Below the pieces are notes generated by a model. That model worked only from the letters and a program-made list of their open reading frames with translations. It had not been told where the DNA came from and searched no databases. A DNA stretch of 64,000 bases from Paralithodes platypus (taxonomy: Eukaryota > Arthropoda > Malacostraca > Decapoda > Lithodidae): contig CM064538.1 of assembly GCA_032716605.1 (NCBI GenBank), forward strand, positions 22,539,451 to 22,603,450, in the 5' to 3' direction. Both the position numbers and the translations under genes were made by a program. Position 1 is the stretch's first letter. Every line of letters starts with the position of its first letter. Shown here piece after piece: positions 46,466 through 58,400 of the stretch.

Positions 46466-46929
46466 TCAGTAACTGCAGGACATGGCCAACTGTCTTTCAT
46501 TATCAGACAAATTACAAGCGGACAACAGCATAAAGGCCTTTACTGCATCCGGTAGTGTCATATCCTGTTCCGAACATTTAAAATACGTATGCTCAAACTT
46601 AGACACGAAGGTACGCATATTCATGTCACTAGGCCGCGGTAGATTATAAATGTCATGGAACGCCGCAAACTGCCGTCTTCCTTTGTCCACCAGTAACAAC
46701 TCATCAAGCTTCTTTAACAATACTTCAACTCCGTCGTCTTTGTTTAAGTCGCGGCGGGTATTTCGGACGAGGCCTCTCTTGCCCGCCCTGTTAGAGACAA
46801 GTGGATCGCCAATGCCTGTTTTTTCTTGGCCAAATCTGTCAACTCACACCAAATGTTTATATCTTTTTTCCAGTTTTCATACCCATCCTCATTCTCCAAT
46901 TTCGGTGGCCACTTAGTTGAACACGCCAT
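46466..46929 (-). pseudogene. copia Gag
   Basis: It begins MACSTKWPPKLENEDGYENW at 46929, directly after the primer-binding site, and continues past a stop or shift near 46744 into LEVLLKKLDELLLVDK-type sequence with LPRPSDMNMRTFVSKFEH. This is the DUF4219/Ty1-Gag-like capsid arrangement of copia elements. The protein is short and interrupted. Confidence 0.8.
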
Positions 46930-46945
46930 TGTTTTCCGAACTACG

Positions 46946-46956
46946 CTCTGCTACCA
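46946..46956 (-). promoter_or_regulatory. copia primer-binding site, initiator-tRNA type
   Basis: CTCTGCTACCA on the plus strand (TGGTAGCAGAG in element sense) is the 3' end of metazoan initiator methionine tRNA, one base from the LTR. A copia-type primer is expected here, which fits. Confidence 0.8.
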
Positions 46957-46957
46957 A

Positions 46958-47190
46958 TGTTAATTAGCTCAATGGCCGTATTCACCACTCACCCGTATGT
47001 AAACGACTGGCTCCGTCTCGACAGCTTGCCCGCCTAATCGGGTCGGCTGTGACGTCATCTCTTACACGTCAGCATATAGTAGACCACGCAATTTGGCGGG
47101 AAACTAGTTGGGCAAACTCCTGTGTCGATCGTCTGCTCACATATATAACCAATTTGCACTCCCACACTAACATATTTGCCTATGTTAACA
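46958..47190 (-). repeat. 5' LTR of the copia element
   Basis: 233 bp, TG...CA, with the GTCCC target copy at 47191-47195. It contains ACATATATAACC, a likely TATA region, near 47138-47149. Confidence 0.93.
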
Positions 47191-47195
47191 GTCCC

Positions 47196-48190
47196 AACAC
47201 AGATCCCTAGGGTACCCCACTTGTAATTTCCCTCCATCCCGAGCCTATTCCATTCACCAGTACCCTCTGTCTCCGATCTTTCAGGAAGGCTTCTATCCAT
47301 TTCACACATTTCTCCCCTATATTATAGCTTCTAACTTTCTCTATTAACCTTTTATGTGGGACCTTATCGAAGGCCTTCATAAAATCGCAATATACCACGT
47401 CTATAACATCACCATCCTCCAGAATTTGCATCCAATCATCTACCACCTTAATTAGCTGTAGTACCGTCGACCTCCACGGCAAGAATCAGAATTGTCTCCC
47501 ACTGAAAAGTTGGTGGATTTCATATGCTCCATTATTCCTTCGCTAATTACCGTTTCCATTAGTTTACACACAACACTGGTCAAACTGACTGGTCTATAAT
47601 TTCCTGGGTCATTTCTCTTTCCCTTCTTAAATATAGCTATTATGTTCGCCTCTCCACCGGGATTTGTCCTGTATTAAACGATACCTCAAATAACATATTC
47701 AATGGCTCTACTAACATCTCACCTCATTCCTTTATGATTCTTGGGTGTATCCCATCCGGTTTCCCGGGGACTTCTGTTCATTTTTTCTATAGTCCTTCTT
47801 ATTCTAGCATGGGAAAACTCTATTAGTTCTAGTGCCGGTGCCTGTTGATGGGAATAGTAGGCACTGCATCATCCGACCTCCACTGTTAGTACCCCTCCAA
47901 AAGGTGTTTTACCAGCACCTCCGCTTTATCTCTATCAGTCTCCGCTCTACTCCCATCATCCAACCCCCCCTACCAGCTCTGGGATCATATTTTTCTTGTT
48001 TAACTTTTCCTGAATGTTACGTCCAGCAACAATATGTTTGGAATTATCCTTCACATTTTCTTGCAATCTCTCTCTCCCTCTCCTTTTACCCCTTGTCTCC
48101 CACCATATGTTATTGTTTATTTGTCTACGTTCCAAATCCACTACTTTAAGCTTCTATACTAGAACTCATGTGGTTTTTTTTTAACACTTG
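47196..48190 (-). pseudogene. RT N-terminal part of LINE family C
   Basis: 47207-47482 holds motif A (VVYCDFMKAFDKVPHKRL) and ends at SGVP next to copia. Upstream, 47480-48190 reads in pieces: a PVSLTSVVCKLMETVI-like stretch near 47560-47610 and a basic linker (NNIWWETRGKRRGRERLQENV) at 47956-48141. Confidence 0.8.
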
Positions 48191-49500
48191 TAATCTATGC
48201 CACAATCGTTCTTGCTTCTTATACAAAGTCCACAAGCTTCTTTCATTGGTACATTCTGGGTTCGTTCTTTTCCTCAATTTTGTTTGATTCCTTATATTCC
48301 CTTACTGGTACACATTTGGATATAGCCTACTCCAGTTTGACTCTCTTCCTCCCACATTCCTTCAGCCGTCTTCACCTGTCATAATATTCCCCCCCAGTCA
48401 AATGTCCAAAAACACCTTCTCAGCAGCTCATAATCGGCTCTGGTCGATACATGTATATTCTTTGGTATTGCTTCTATTATCCCTTTGTTTTAATATTGCA
48501 ACTAAAACTTATTACAGGCCCGGTCACTACGACCTATAGGAGCTTATCCACATTGACATGTGTTCCACTATATCCTAGCTTCATTGCTAAAAAATTAAAT
48601 CAAGTACACTCCCCTGCATTCCCAATCTATATATCGGCTTGTCATCTCTGTAATATGGTTGCATTTAAAAAAACCAATCTCTCACTTTCTCTATAAAAAA
48701 AAAAATTGTATTCCAGGCTACACTGTCACCGCTGGAGTAGGTACAATTTGCCCAGTTTGATCCTTGGCAAATTGGAAAATCTACAATCAAAAATCTTATT
48801 ATTTGTTATCTTATTATAGTCTATTTCCTCCATTGCTTTGCAACCCATCTAATTTTATGAGCTTCTCTAATTTTATCGTGAAAGATCTCCTATTCATTAT
48901 TAATCCTACATTAATAAACAACCGGTAGTCACTTAATCCACATATCTATAATTCTTGGTACTAAACAAGTAATTCCTTATCTTTTCTGAAACAAAATGTC
49001 TTCCCAATTTGAACACAAGTTGGTGCGAGTTCGCTCGCTATCACTTGAAGTGCTTGAACATATTTCTTGTCATTATTATTAATCCCACACGAGCCATTTG
49101 GAAAATGTATATCAAAACTCCCCTAACTACGTCTCTAACGAATGCAAGACCAAACTTCGTCACTCTTTCTTCATTTGGAAGACTTCTAATATTGTGGATC
49201 ACTTTTCTAATTATTTCCAATTCCATTCTGTAAATTAAGGACATATAAATTAAGACAGCATAATCCCATATGAATGATGGTGGCCGTCACTATTGCTAGG
49301 TAAAGTTTCGATTATTACGTCTGCTCTTCCGTTACTCATGCTTCTAGATATAGATCCAAGAGAGACTCGATTTGTCTTGATTTCGAACTTGCACCGTTGT
49401 TGGTTTCTTGGTTTCAGATCACTGCTGATAGAATAACCTCCTAACTCGTTTTTCACTGAGTTACTTATATCTATTTTATATATTTTATAGCGCTGCATTT
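48191..49500. other. unassigned, probably decayed LINE sequence
   Basis: AT-rich with short minus-strand frames at 49041-49244 and 49250-49498 that I cannot assign. It may include the decayed endonuclease of LINE C, but no conserved block is visible. Confidence 0.35.
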
Positions 49501-49719
49501 TTTATCGATTTCCCAATTTCTAGGGACGCACTGCATTAAAATTTACCATGGTGTGGGTGGTGCAGCTATTCGCCGTGTGGACGAACGCTCCAATGCTGCC
49601 AAAAATCGGAAGAGCGCAGCGATGGGCGGCCAAACCGCCCACGAGAATCACCCTCAAGGGGGGCGACGAGATCCTGGGAATGGCTTTCGGTCGCCTGGGA
49701 CGAGTACCCACACATTATC

Positions 49720-51110
49720 AACATAACATTGCATTTCTCCCTTACTGAGAAATGCATTCTGTTGGCGGTTATTCGCCGAAGACTTCTAGCCGGAGACATT
49801 GAGAGCAAAACCCTGGACCAACACACACATACATATGTTGGAGTTGCTCTAAGCCAATCACTTATGGGCGACAGACCAAGGTGTTCAGTTCTCTGTATTT
49901 TCTGTGGAAACTGGATACATTTCACATGCATAACACTTGCTTCCATGGGACACTACACAAACACCTTGACCTGCACTCCCCATCTGCCCTTAACACCCTT
50001 ACTCAAACCCCCACCCCACCCACTCCCTCTAAGGGCTCACACCCACCAACCATTCGGCAATTCAACCCATACTAATCAACCACCTTTACAATCAGTCTCC
50101 ATTCCCACACCCAAATCTGTCACCCACCCCGCCTACCCCACTAACCCCGGTGCAAGTACCATCTAACAAACGTTGCACACCTGTCAACATCTTTAAATTA
50201 AACATGCACACAAAAAAAAAATCGCACTTCATCAAGCATCACAAGATATACATTTGCCAAATTACAGGAAACCAAACCACACAGGAACACGCAAAACACC
50301 TACATTCCAGACTTTCACCACCATTAGACAAAATAGGGTCAGAGGCGGGCAGCGGTGGACTCGTCACCCTGGTACACACATGAATACACTTTTCTGATAC
50401 CAGTTGACATACAAACTCTCTCCTACACCCACACAACATTTCTACAGAAATATAGTCAATGAAAATTCTGCACTGTAACACATAAGAGTATTAAATACAA
50501 ACATCCCACCCCAAACTTACCCCACAGTACCTAACCAAACTACTACACCCGCACAAATACCAACATTTGTGGGGTGTATTGGTGATGGGCGGGTTTATCA
50601 GAGGAAGAGGTGCAGCGTGCTCCTGCGCCCCCAGGAAGAGGGGCTTCGGTCACCTGGGCATTTTCTAGTGATAAAGCAGGGAGGGTTCTGTGAGGGCGCT
50701 CGGTTATGGCCTTGGCGTTGCTGGGGACCATGGGGCTGTTTGGTCAGAAGGCTTGGGGAACAAAAAAATCAACAAATTACACACATCACAAACATCCCCA
50801 ACATATTCCTGGGTGGTGACTTCAAACGCCACGTTGTTGGCATGGCAATTTCAACAATCCCGACAGAGACAGAGGGTTGGTGATCAACAACCAAAACAGG
50901 CAACCTTTTCATCCTACAAACATTCATCAGCATACCCATATTCCCCATCAAGCCCTTTGTCCCTCCCTTCATCACAGGACATCACCTTTTGCTACCCCAA
51001 CCTCTTCCACTCGACATCTTGGAGGTGCGGTCAAGGACATTAAGTTCTGATCAACCTTCTCGATCATCCCAGCTGACCACAGATACACATACACTAAATA
51101 TATAAAAGAC
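49720..51110 (+). pseudogene. Jockey-like LINE ORF1 tail and endonuclease, degenerate
   Basis: 49729-50166 reads a Cys-rich finger (CSVLCIFCGNWIHFTC) and a Pro/Thr/His-rich tail, an ORF1-like layout. 50150-50383 reads decayed endonuclease blocks, including SGGLVTLVHT. An unrelated GC-rich insert lies at about 50560-50765. Then IPNIFLGGDFKRH (GDFN-like) and LFHSTSW follow to about 51030. Frames change repeatedly. It could be the 5' part of family F, whose RT lies 2.5 kb downstream, but the two are not contiguous. Confidence 0.6.
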
Positions 51111-51829
51111 ACAACTGGAAAGCTTTCACCAAGGAGACAGAACAGCACATCAAGTCTCTAAACCCGTAAATCTATCACAAAGATCAACTAAGCCATACAC
51201 GGGTGAGACACGTGAGGAGGGGAAAGGCGAGGACCGTCTGCCACCGGCGCTCTCCACAACTTTTTGTAACAGATTGGCGTTTTGCGTCGCTTGTTGTCCC
51301 ATTACACTGTTTGTACATTTGGTCACAATACTACGAGGAAAGGGATGTTCCCTGTGGATTAGCTGTGGGGTAATTTTTATTGTTTACCGAGTTGGTGCGA
51401 TCAGCTGATACGACATAAACAAACATGGTTGACGGAGTGGAGGCCAGTTATTATAGGATATGAAAAGCTAGCAGACACACGAAGGATTATGCTAATCACC
51501 ATATTTGTGAGTGGTAAAGAAATTAGAAGATGATATGGAACTTATGAAAGGAGAGGAGAACAAAAAAGGAGGACAAAGGTAAGGCTAATGTTTGATATCG
51601 AAGACGTTTGGATAGCATAATCGATGCAAAGGAGGATGCCAGGAAGGACATCGTGCGATCTTAAAGTGGGAGAAAGAAAGAGTTGAAGAAGCAACTGAGG
51701 GAGGGAAATGGAAGAAAAATTCAACAAAGGTTAGTACTGTGCTAGAGGTGGTCCAGACAGAGCATGTAAGCATGAGTGGAGGAAGGTTAATATGATATTA
51801 TGCAGCTTAAATCTTGAAATAATCTAGTG
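51111..51829. other. unassigned sequence
   Basis: No domain or repeat boundary recognised. Confidence 0.4.
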
Positions 51830-52855
51830 TGTGACGCCGTGACCCCCGAAGGGGTGGCCACGACCGAACGAAAACCGCCCCCATTGCACCTCTGTCCCGA
51901 GTCAGGTCGACGCCACTCCTACCAACCAGCACCGCCTTCATCCATATACTTCCTCAACCATCCTTCCACATCTCCTTCGGTTTACCTCTCCCTCTATGTC
52001 CTTCCACATCGCTATCGTACACCCTCTTCGTCATTCTCTCGTTTCACATACATTCCATATGGTCGAACCATCTCAAGGTGTTCCTTTTCACACTTTCCAG
52101 CACCAATATCCCTCCACACCACACCTCCTTCTTACTTCCTTACATGCGTGGGTCTATCCCTTCCATGTAAACTCCGCAAGCACTTCTCAAGTTACCGGTA
52201 AACTCATTTCCACCCCTCTCACTCTTTGGGTCCAGTATCTCCAACCAACGTGCATGCTTCGATTCGTTTAATCAGTGTCGGGAATTACCACACGTTCATG
52301 CAAGGACTTCTTCACTTCCATACTGACAACCCTATTTCTTGTTATTGCTTTCAGTGTTACTAGAAACCCTCTTCCACTGTTTGCACACCTCTCCGCACTT
52401 CTTCCTCCACAGTCCTCCCATCTTTACTTAACAAACTGCCCCGATACTTAAATGACACTGACTATCTCCATAGCCTTACCATTTATTAAACTTCACCTCA
52501 CACTCTGTGGCTTCACCCCTTTCGAGGACTATACACCTTGCTCTTCCACGAATTTACCTTCAGATTCCGTTTTTCGCACTGTTCCAAGCATATTTAACAG
52601 CCCCTGCAACTCCACATTAATCATCACGCATCAGAACGGTATCAAGCAGCAAACAGCAGTAACGCGTAGCTTTCCTACTCATTTCCATCCATTAGCAGCG
52701 ATTACACCAACATCCAATGCTCTTCCTTGTCTTTTCTTTCATGAATCCATCCATCCATACAGTAAGCAATCACGGGGGACAGCACACCCCCCTGTTAAAC
52801 CAAACATTCAGGGTAATAAAACTCGCTGGCTTCAGTCTCCACACATACTGCCGCA
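51830..52855 (-). pseudogene. LINE family E, RT and C-terminal region, minus strand
   Basis: Minus-strand pieces show LRWFDHMECM, MTKRVYDSDVEG and the C-terminal ARDRGAMGAVFVRSWPPLRGSRR-like ending at about 51840-51900. The 52440-52520 segment matches 11225-11300 (CEVRLNG region), and a damaged FADDTVLM lies near 52625-52660. The right side is lost in the N gap. Inactive. Confidence 0.78.
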
Positions 52856-52955
52856 NNNNNNNNNNNNNNNNNNNNNNNNNNNNNNNNNNNNNNNNNNNNN
52901 NNNNNNNNNNNNNNNNNNNNNNNNNNNNNNNNNNNNNNNNNNNNNNNNNNNNNNN
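52856..52955. other. assembly gap (100 N)
   Basis: Exactly 100 N, a conventional scaffold gap of unknown true size. LINE E on its left and the fold-back copy on its right are both truncated by it. Confidence 0.99.
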
Positions 52956-53345
52956 ATCACCACAAAATCACCAAACTAATGGGGCGGCTGTCTAAAAATG
53001 TCAAGACTAATGGGGCTAAACAAGAGGAAGAAGGGAGTCCAGAAAACCTGCCATAAATATTGATCAATTACCTGCTAAGGGATTCAATTTATCGTCAGCT
53101 AAAAATAAACATATTCTAGTAGGGAGGGAGCGGACAGCATTATAAGTTACGCTCCCTATAGAAGTCTCATTGATTGTTGTTGTTGTCTAGACTAGATTGG
53201 TCCATTTGAGGGAGATTCCAACCTTTTTAGTTTTTTAAGGTAGGTTTTCTGGACCCCCTTCTCCCTCATGTTTAGCCCCATTACTTTTGAGATGCTAAAA
53301 CTTTCGCCCCATTAGTTTGGGCAATGTAAGACCTTTCGTGGCAAT
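52956..53345. mobile_element. partial fold-back element related to the 55.5-61.6 kb element
   Basis: Left arm 52956-53055 (CACCAAACTAATGGGGC..., TCCAGAAAACCTGCC) and inverted right arm 53245-53340 (GGTAGGTTTTCTGGACC..., CCCCATTAGTTTGG) enclose about 190 bp. The same arm motifs occur at 55720-55850 and 61240-61380. The outer left part is in the N gap. Confidence 0.7.
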
Positions 53346-53660
53346 ACTACTACCAATACTACTACCAATACTACTACTACTACTAATAATAATAATAATC
53401 TATCTATCTATCTATTGCCTGACGCCGTGATCCCCGAAGGGGTGGCCACGAACGAACCGCCCCCATGCACCTCTGTCCCCAGTCAGTCGACGCCCCTCCC
53501 CCCAACCAGCACCGCCTTCGTTCATGTAGTTCCTCACTAATAATAATAATAATAATAATAATAATATGCCCCCTCCCCCCCCCTTCGCAAACTAACACCC
53601 ACACACACGCACATACACAAACCTATCCACACACACACACACACACATAAACACACATTG
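53346..53660. repeat. microsatellites and LINE E 3' end
   Basis: ACT and AAT trinucleotides (53340-53400) and (TATC)n (53400-53415). Then a LINE E C-terminal/3' segment on minus (53418-53540, RSWPPLRGSRR) equivalent to 51830-51960, (AAT)n at 53539-53565 and (CA)n at 53590-53650. Confidence 0.85.
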
Positions 53661-55027
53661 CTCACATTCAACCTGTCCCAAAGAAGGGTGACCGCTCTCA
53701 ACCCTCCAACTATCGTCCAATTGCTCTCATCTCTTGTCTTTCTAAAGTTTTTGAAACTATTCTTGCTTCCAAATTTCTTAAGCATTTCTCTTCTCATAAT
53801 CTGCTCTCAGATCGCCAGTATGGCTTCCTTAAGGGTCGCTCTACTGGTGATCTTCTTTCATATCTTACTAACTCTTGGTCATCCTCCTTTCGGGACTTCG
53901 GTGAGACTTTTTCTATTGCACTAGACATATCAAAAGCCTTCGATAGAGTCTGGCACAAATCTTTAATTTCTAAATTACCCTCCTTCGGTTTCTATCCCTC
54001 CATCTGTGCCTTTGTCTCTAATTTCCTTTCCGGCCGTTCCATAGCCGCGGTTGTGGACGGCCATTGTTCACTTCCTCACCCTATAAACTCTGGTGTTCCT
54101 CAGGGCTCTGTCCTATCTCCTATTATTTTTCTAATTTTTATAAATGATCTCCTCAACTGTACCTCAATTCCCATCCATTCATACGCAGACGACTCAACCT
54201 TACACTACTCCATTAGTTTTTCAGAACGCCCCAGCCAGCAATCCCTCAACGAAAAACTTAATGAAGCCATAGAACTCTTAAATTATGATCTAAATACTAT
54301 CTCCAATTGGGACAGAGAAAACCTTGTTACCTTTAATGCTTCCAAAATCCAATTTCTCCATCTATCTACCCGTAAGGAACTCCCAGCAGACTATCCCATA
54401 TTCTTCAACAATACAAAAATCAATCCTTCATCTTCTCTCAATATTCTTGGTGTCTCCTTTTCTTCTGCTCTCAGTTGGAAGGACCATATTACCAATCTTG
54501 CTAAGGCAGCCTCCCTGAAGCTGGGTGTGCTCAACCGCCTTAGGGGGTTCTTTTCCCCTGCACAGCTTCTTGCTCTGTACAGGGGCATAGTGCGTCCTTG
54601 TATTGAGTATTGTTCACATGTGTGGGGAGGTGCCTCTCACACCGCTCTCCTAGACAAAGTTGAAAGGAAGGCCTTTAGTATCATTAACTCCCGTCCACTC
54701 ACCAACTCTCTGCAATCTCTCTCTCTCCGCTGCAATATTGCATCTCTCTCGCTATTCTATCGCTACTATAATAATCAGTGTTCCTCAGAGCTTTCCCAGT
54801 GTATACCACCTCCTTTACGTATGGCACGTGGTACCCGTCTTGCAACTCAATCCCACCCCTACTCTGTGCAACTCTCCAACCCAAGAGTGAAATGTTACTC
54901 TCAAACTTTCTTCTACTCAACAGCTGAGCTCTGGAACTCTCTCCCAGAATCAGTCTTTCCCTCTTCCTATGACTTAAATTGCTTCAAAGTCAGTGTGTCC
55001 AGGCATTTTGGCTCGAACGTCCCTTGA
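53651..55027 (+). CDS. LINE family F reverse transcriptase, long open frame
   Basis: The frame is open from the stop at 53648 to 55027 (about 459 codons, no ATG near the start, so 5' truncated). It contains NYRPIALISCLSKVFE, QYGFLKGRST, motif A (IALDISKAFDRVWH), VPQGSVLSPIIF, the catalytic YADDSTLHYS, then SPAQLLALYRGIVRP, RCNIASLSLFYRYYNN and LWNSLPESVFPSSYDL. The RT palm is complete, with both catalytic aspartate blocks. By motif it is Jockey-type. Endonuclease and ORF1 are absent. It lies immediately after a CA microsatellite. A GTG codon at 54053 is not a real start. Confidence 0.88.
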   Translation, partial: THIAHIQPVPKKGDRSQPSNYRPIALISCLSKVFETILASKFLKHFSSHNLLSDRQYGFLKGRSTGDLLSYLTNSWSSSFRDFGETFSIALDISKAFDRVWHKSLISKLPSFGFYPSICAFVSNFLSGRSIAAVVDGHCSLPHPINSGVPQGSVLSPIIFLIFINDLLNCTSIPIHSYADDSTLHYSISFSERPSQQSLNEKLNEAIELLNYDLNTISNWDRENLVTFNASKIQFLHLSTRKELPADYPIFFNNTKINPSSSLNILGVSFSSALSWKDHITNLAKAASLKLGVLNRLRGFFSPAQLLALYRGIVRPCIEYCSHVWGGASHTALLDKVERKAFSIINSRPLTNSLQSLSLRCNIASLSLFYRYYNNQCSSELSQCIPPPLRMARGTRLATQSHPYSVQLSNPRVKCYSQTFFYSTAELWNSLPESVFPSSYDLNCFKVSVSRHFGSNVP

Positions 55028-55130
55028 TTTTGGCCCCGTCACTCTTTCAACTATGGGGGAGGCACTCGCTATAGGCAGTTCTGCCTTTTGCCTCCCTCAA
55101 TCACATAGACAAAAAAAAAACACACACAAA
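55028..55130 (+). repeat. 3' UTR and A-rich tail of LINE family F
   Basis: It contains GCACTCGCTATAGGCAGTTC, also present inverted at 13440-13465, and ends in A runs mixed with CA from 55111. The shared UTR defines the 3' end of the family. Confidence 0.85.
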
Positions 55131-55311
55131 AAAAACACACACACACAACCAATATTAATTAACCCGTCATGTCTCACTTTTTCACCCCATCTAGTCTCGC
55201 CCTCCTCTCTCTCTCTCTCTCTCTCACTCTCTTTCTTTCTCTCTTGTTTCTCTCTCTCACACCAAGACACTCCTCCCAAGGCCCAGCTGTCATAAATCTG
55301 CTGTATTTTTT

Positions 55312-55372
<61 letters not shown>

Positions 55373-55485
55373 CCTTATACTATTCTGTCCATCTAACACA
55401 CTCACACACACACATATACCCATTAAATACACTCACTCATACGAAACACACACACACACAAACACACGCACACACACACACACAG
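55131..55485. repeat. CA and CT microsatellite block
   Basis: (CA)n, (CT)n at 55205-55228 and 55314-55370, and (CA)n at 55440-55484. No gene. Ser/Leu-rich and Arg/Glu-rich frames across it are artefacts of the repeats. Confidence 0.92.
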
Positions 55486-55489
55486 TTAA

Positions 55490-58400
55490 GGGGGTAGTGC
55501 TTGTTTTTTAGTCGATGCATTTAAAAAAAAGAAAAAAAGAAAAAAAATCCTCGCTAGACCTCCATCAAGCTTAGAAAACACCCCTTAGACAAACTTGTAG
55601 ATAAATGTGTACATTTTTCAGCAAAAAGTCCCGGCCGAAGGCCGATACCTTTTAAAATTACAGGCTCGCTATCGCTCACCAGGAAAAAATCGACACCTAA
55701 ATATCACGAAAGGTCTTAATATTGACAAAGAAATGAGGCGAATGGTCTTAAAATCGCCAAACTAATGGAACGAACGTCTTATAATATCAAAACTAGTGGG
55801 GCTAAACATGAGGGAAAGGGAGGGCCAGAAAAACGCCCCATCCCCCCTCAAGAAGGACCTATGTTACTCAGAGGGTTTATTGAGATGGAGATATAGAGGT
55901 TTATTGAGATGGAGATATAGAGGTTTATTGAGATGGAGATATAGAGGTTTATTGAGATGGAGATATAGAGGTTTATTGAGATGGAGATATAGAGGTTTAT
56001 TGAGATGGAGATATAGAGGTTTATTGAGATGGAGATATAGAGGTTTATTGAGATGGAGATATAGAGGTTTATGGAGATGGAGATATAGAGGTTTATGGAG
56101 ATGGAGATATAGAGGTTTATGGAGATGGAGATATAGAGGTTTATGGAGATGGAGATATAGAGGTTTATGGAGATGGAGATATAGAGGTTTATGGAGATGG
56201 AGATATAGAGGTTTATGGAGATATAGAGGTTTATGGAGATGGAGATATAGAGGTTTATGGAGATGGAGATATAGAGGTTTATGGAGATGGAGATATAGAG
56301 GTTTATGGAGATATAGAGGTTTATGGAGATGGAGATATAGAGGTTTATGGAGATGGAGATATAGAGGTTTATGGAGATGGAGATATAGAGGTTTATGGAG
56401 ATGGAGATATAGAGGGTTTATTGAGATGGAGATATAGAGGTTTATGGAGATGGAGATATAGAGGTTTATTGAGATGGAGATATAGAGGTTTATGGAGATG
56501 GAGATATAGAGGTTTATGGAGATGGAGATATAGAGGTTTATGGAGATGGAGATATAGAGGGTTTATGGAGATGGAGATATAGAGGTTTATGGAGATGGAG
56601 ATATAGAGGTTTATGGAGATGGAGATATAGAGGTTTATGGAGATGGAGATATAGAGGTTTATGGAGATGGAGATATAGAGGTTTATGGAGATGGAGATAT
56701 AGAGGTTTATGGAGATGGAGATATAGAGGTTTATTGAGATGGAAATATAGAGGGTTTATTGAGATGGAGATATAGAGGTTTATTGAGATGGAGATATAGA
56801 GGTTTATGGAGATGGAGATATAGAGGTTTATGGAGATGGAGATATAGAGGTTTATTGAGATGGAGATATAGAGGTTTATGGAGATGGAGATATAGAGGTT
56901 TATGGAGATGGAGATATAGAGGTTTATTGAGATGGAGATATAGAGGTTTATGGAGATGGAGATATAGAGGTTTATGGAGATGGAGATATAGAGGTTTATG
57001 GAGATGGAGATATAGAGGTTTATGGAGATGGAGATATAGAGGTTTATGGAGATGGAGATATAGAGGTTTATGGAGATGGAGATATAGAGGTTTATGGAGA
57101 TGGAGATATAGAGGTTTATGGAGATGGAGATATAGAGGTTTATGGAGATGGAGATATAGAGGTTTATTGAGATGGAGATATAGAGGTTTATTGAGATGGA
57201 GATATAGAGGTTTATGGAGATGGAGATATAGAGGTTTAGGAGATGGAGATATAGAGGTTTATGGAGATGGAGAATAAGAGGTTTATTGAGATGGAGATAT
57301 AGAGGTTTATGGAGATGGAGATATAGAGGTTTATGGAGATGGAGATATAGAGGTTTATGGAGATGGAGATATAGAGGTTTATTGAGATGGATAGAGGTTT
57401 ATGGAGATGGAGATATAGAGGTTTATGGAGATGGAGATATAGAGGTTTATGGAGATGGAGATATAGAGGTTTATGGAGATGGAGATATAGAGGTTTATGG
57501 AGATGGAGATATAGAGGTTTATGGAGATGGAGATATAGAGGTTTATGGAGATGGAGATATAGAGGTTTATATAGAGGTTTATTGAGATGGAGATATAGAG
57601 GTTTATTGAGATGGAGATATAGAGGTTTATGGAGATGGAGATATAGAGGTTTATTGAGATGGAGATATAGAGGTTTATGGAGATGGAGATATAGAGGTTT
57701 ATGGAGATGGAGATATAGAGGTTTATGGAGATGGAGATATAGAGGTTTATGGAGATATAGAGGTTTATGGAGATGGAGATATAGAGGTTTATGGAGATGG
57801 AGATATAGAGGTTTATTGAGAGGGAGATTTAGAGGCTTTAGGAGATGGAGATATAGAGGTTTATGGAGATGGAGATATAGAGGTTTATGGAGATGGAAAT
57901 ATAGAGGTTTATGGAGATGGAGATATAGAGGTTTATGGAGATGGAGATATAGAGGTTTATGGAGATGGAGATATAGAGGTTTATGGAGATGGAGATATAG
58001 AGTTTATTGAGATGGAGATATAGAGGTTTATTTGAGATGGAGATATAGAGATTTATTGAGATGGAGATATAGAGGTTATTGAGATGGAGATATAGAGGTT
58101 TATGGAGATGGAGATATAGAGGTTTATGGAGATGGAGATATAGAGGTTTATGGAGATGAGATAATAGAGGTTTATGGAGATGGAGATATAGAGGTTTATT
58201 GAGATGGAGATATAGAGGTTTATTGAGATGGAGATATAGAGGTTTATGGAGATGGAAATATAGAGGTTTATGGAGATGGAGATATAGAGGTTTATGGAGA
58301 TGGAGATATAGAGGTTTATGGAGATGGAGATATAGAGGTTTATGGAGATATAGAGGTTTATGGAGATGGAGATATAGAGGTTTATGGAGATGGAGATATA

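Larger units (their letters stand above)
34126..47190 (-). mobile_element. Ty1/copia LTR retrotransposon (minus strand), host of further insertions
   Basis: LTRs of 237 bp (34126-34362) and 233 bp (46958-47190), TGTTAA...TTAACA, with 5-bp GTCCC target duplications at 34121-34125 and 47191-47195. On the minus strand the order is Gag (46466-46929), zinc-knuckle-like region, protease, integrase (44770-45616), RT (44117-44230, 42822-42848, 42072-42216, 35100-35616) and RNase H (34677-34874). That order, integrase before RT, is copia-type. The RT is cut by LINE B (42849-44115), TTAA T1 (42221-42817) and LINE D (about 35617-42071). Without those the element is about 4.7 kb. Multiple stops make it inactive. 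Confidence 0.93.
33021..48190 (-). mobile_element. LINE family C (CR1-like), outermost host of the nest
   Basis: On the minus strand this LINE is readable in 47196-48190 (linker, YCDFMKAFDKVPHKRL, TSGVP) and resumes at 34120-33021 (YADDTKLYRRV, CKYMRIG, KDIGVVIDNKLNF, FCDRVVNEWNALPQ). Between them the copia element occupies 34126-47190. The join falls inside the conserved PQGSVLGP stretch, which becomes continuous when copia and one GTCCC copy are ignored. The 3' end is (CATAAGAA)2 at 33021-33036, the short-repeat tail typical of CR1. It has several stops and frameshifts and is inactive. The 5' limit near 48190 is approximate; a decayed endonuclease may continue further. Confidence 0.85.

Noticed and set aside
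49604..49618. Sequence resembling the Illumina adapter (ATCGGAAGAGCG)
   Set aside because: Only about 12 bases agree, the following bases do not match the adapter, and flanking sequence is continuous. Probably coincidence, though worth a contamination check.
54053..54060. Start codon for the family-F RT at a GTG
   Set aside because: The conserved RT frame continues upstream to the stop at 53648, so the GTG is internal.
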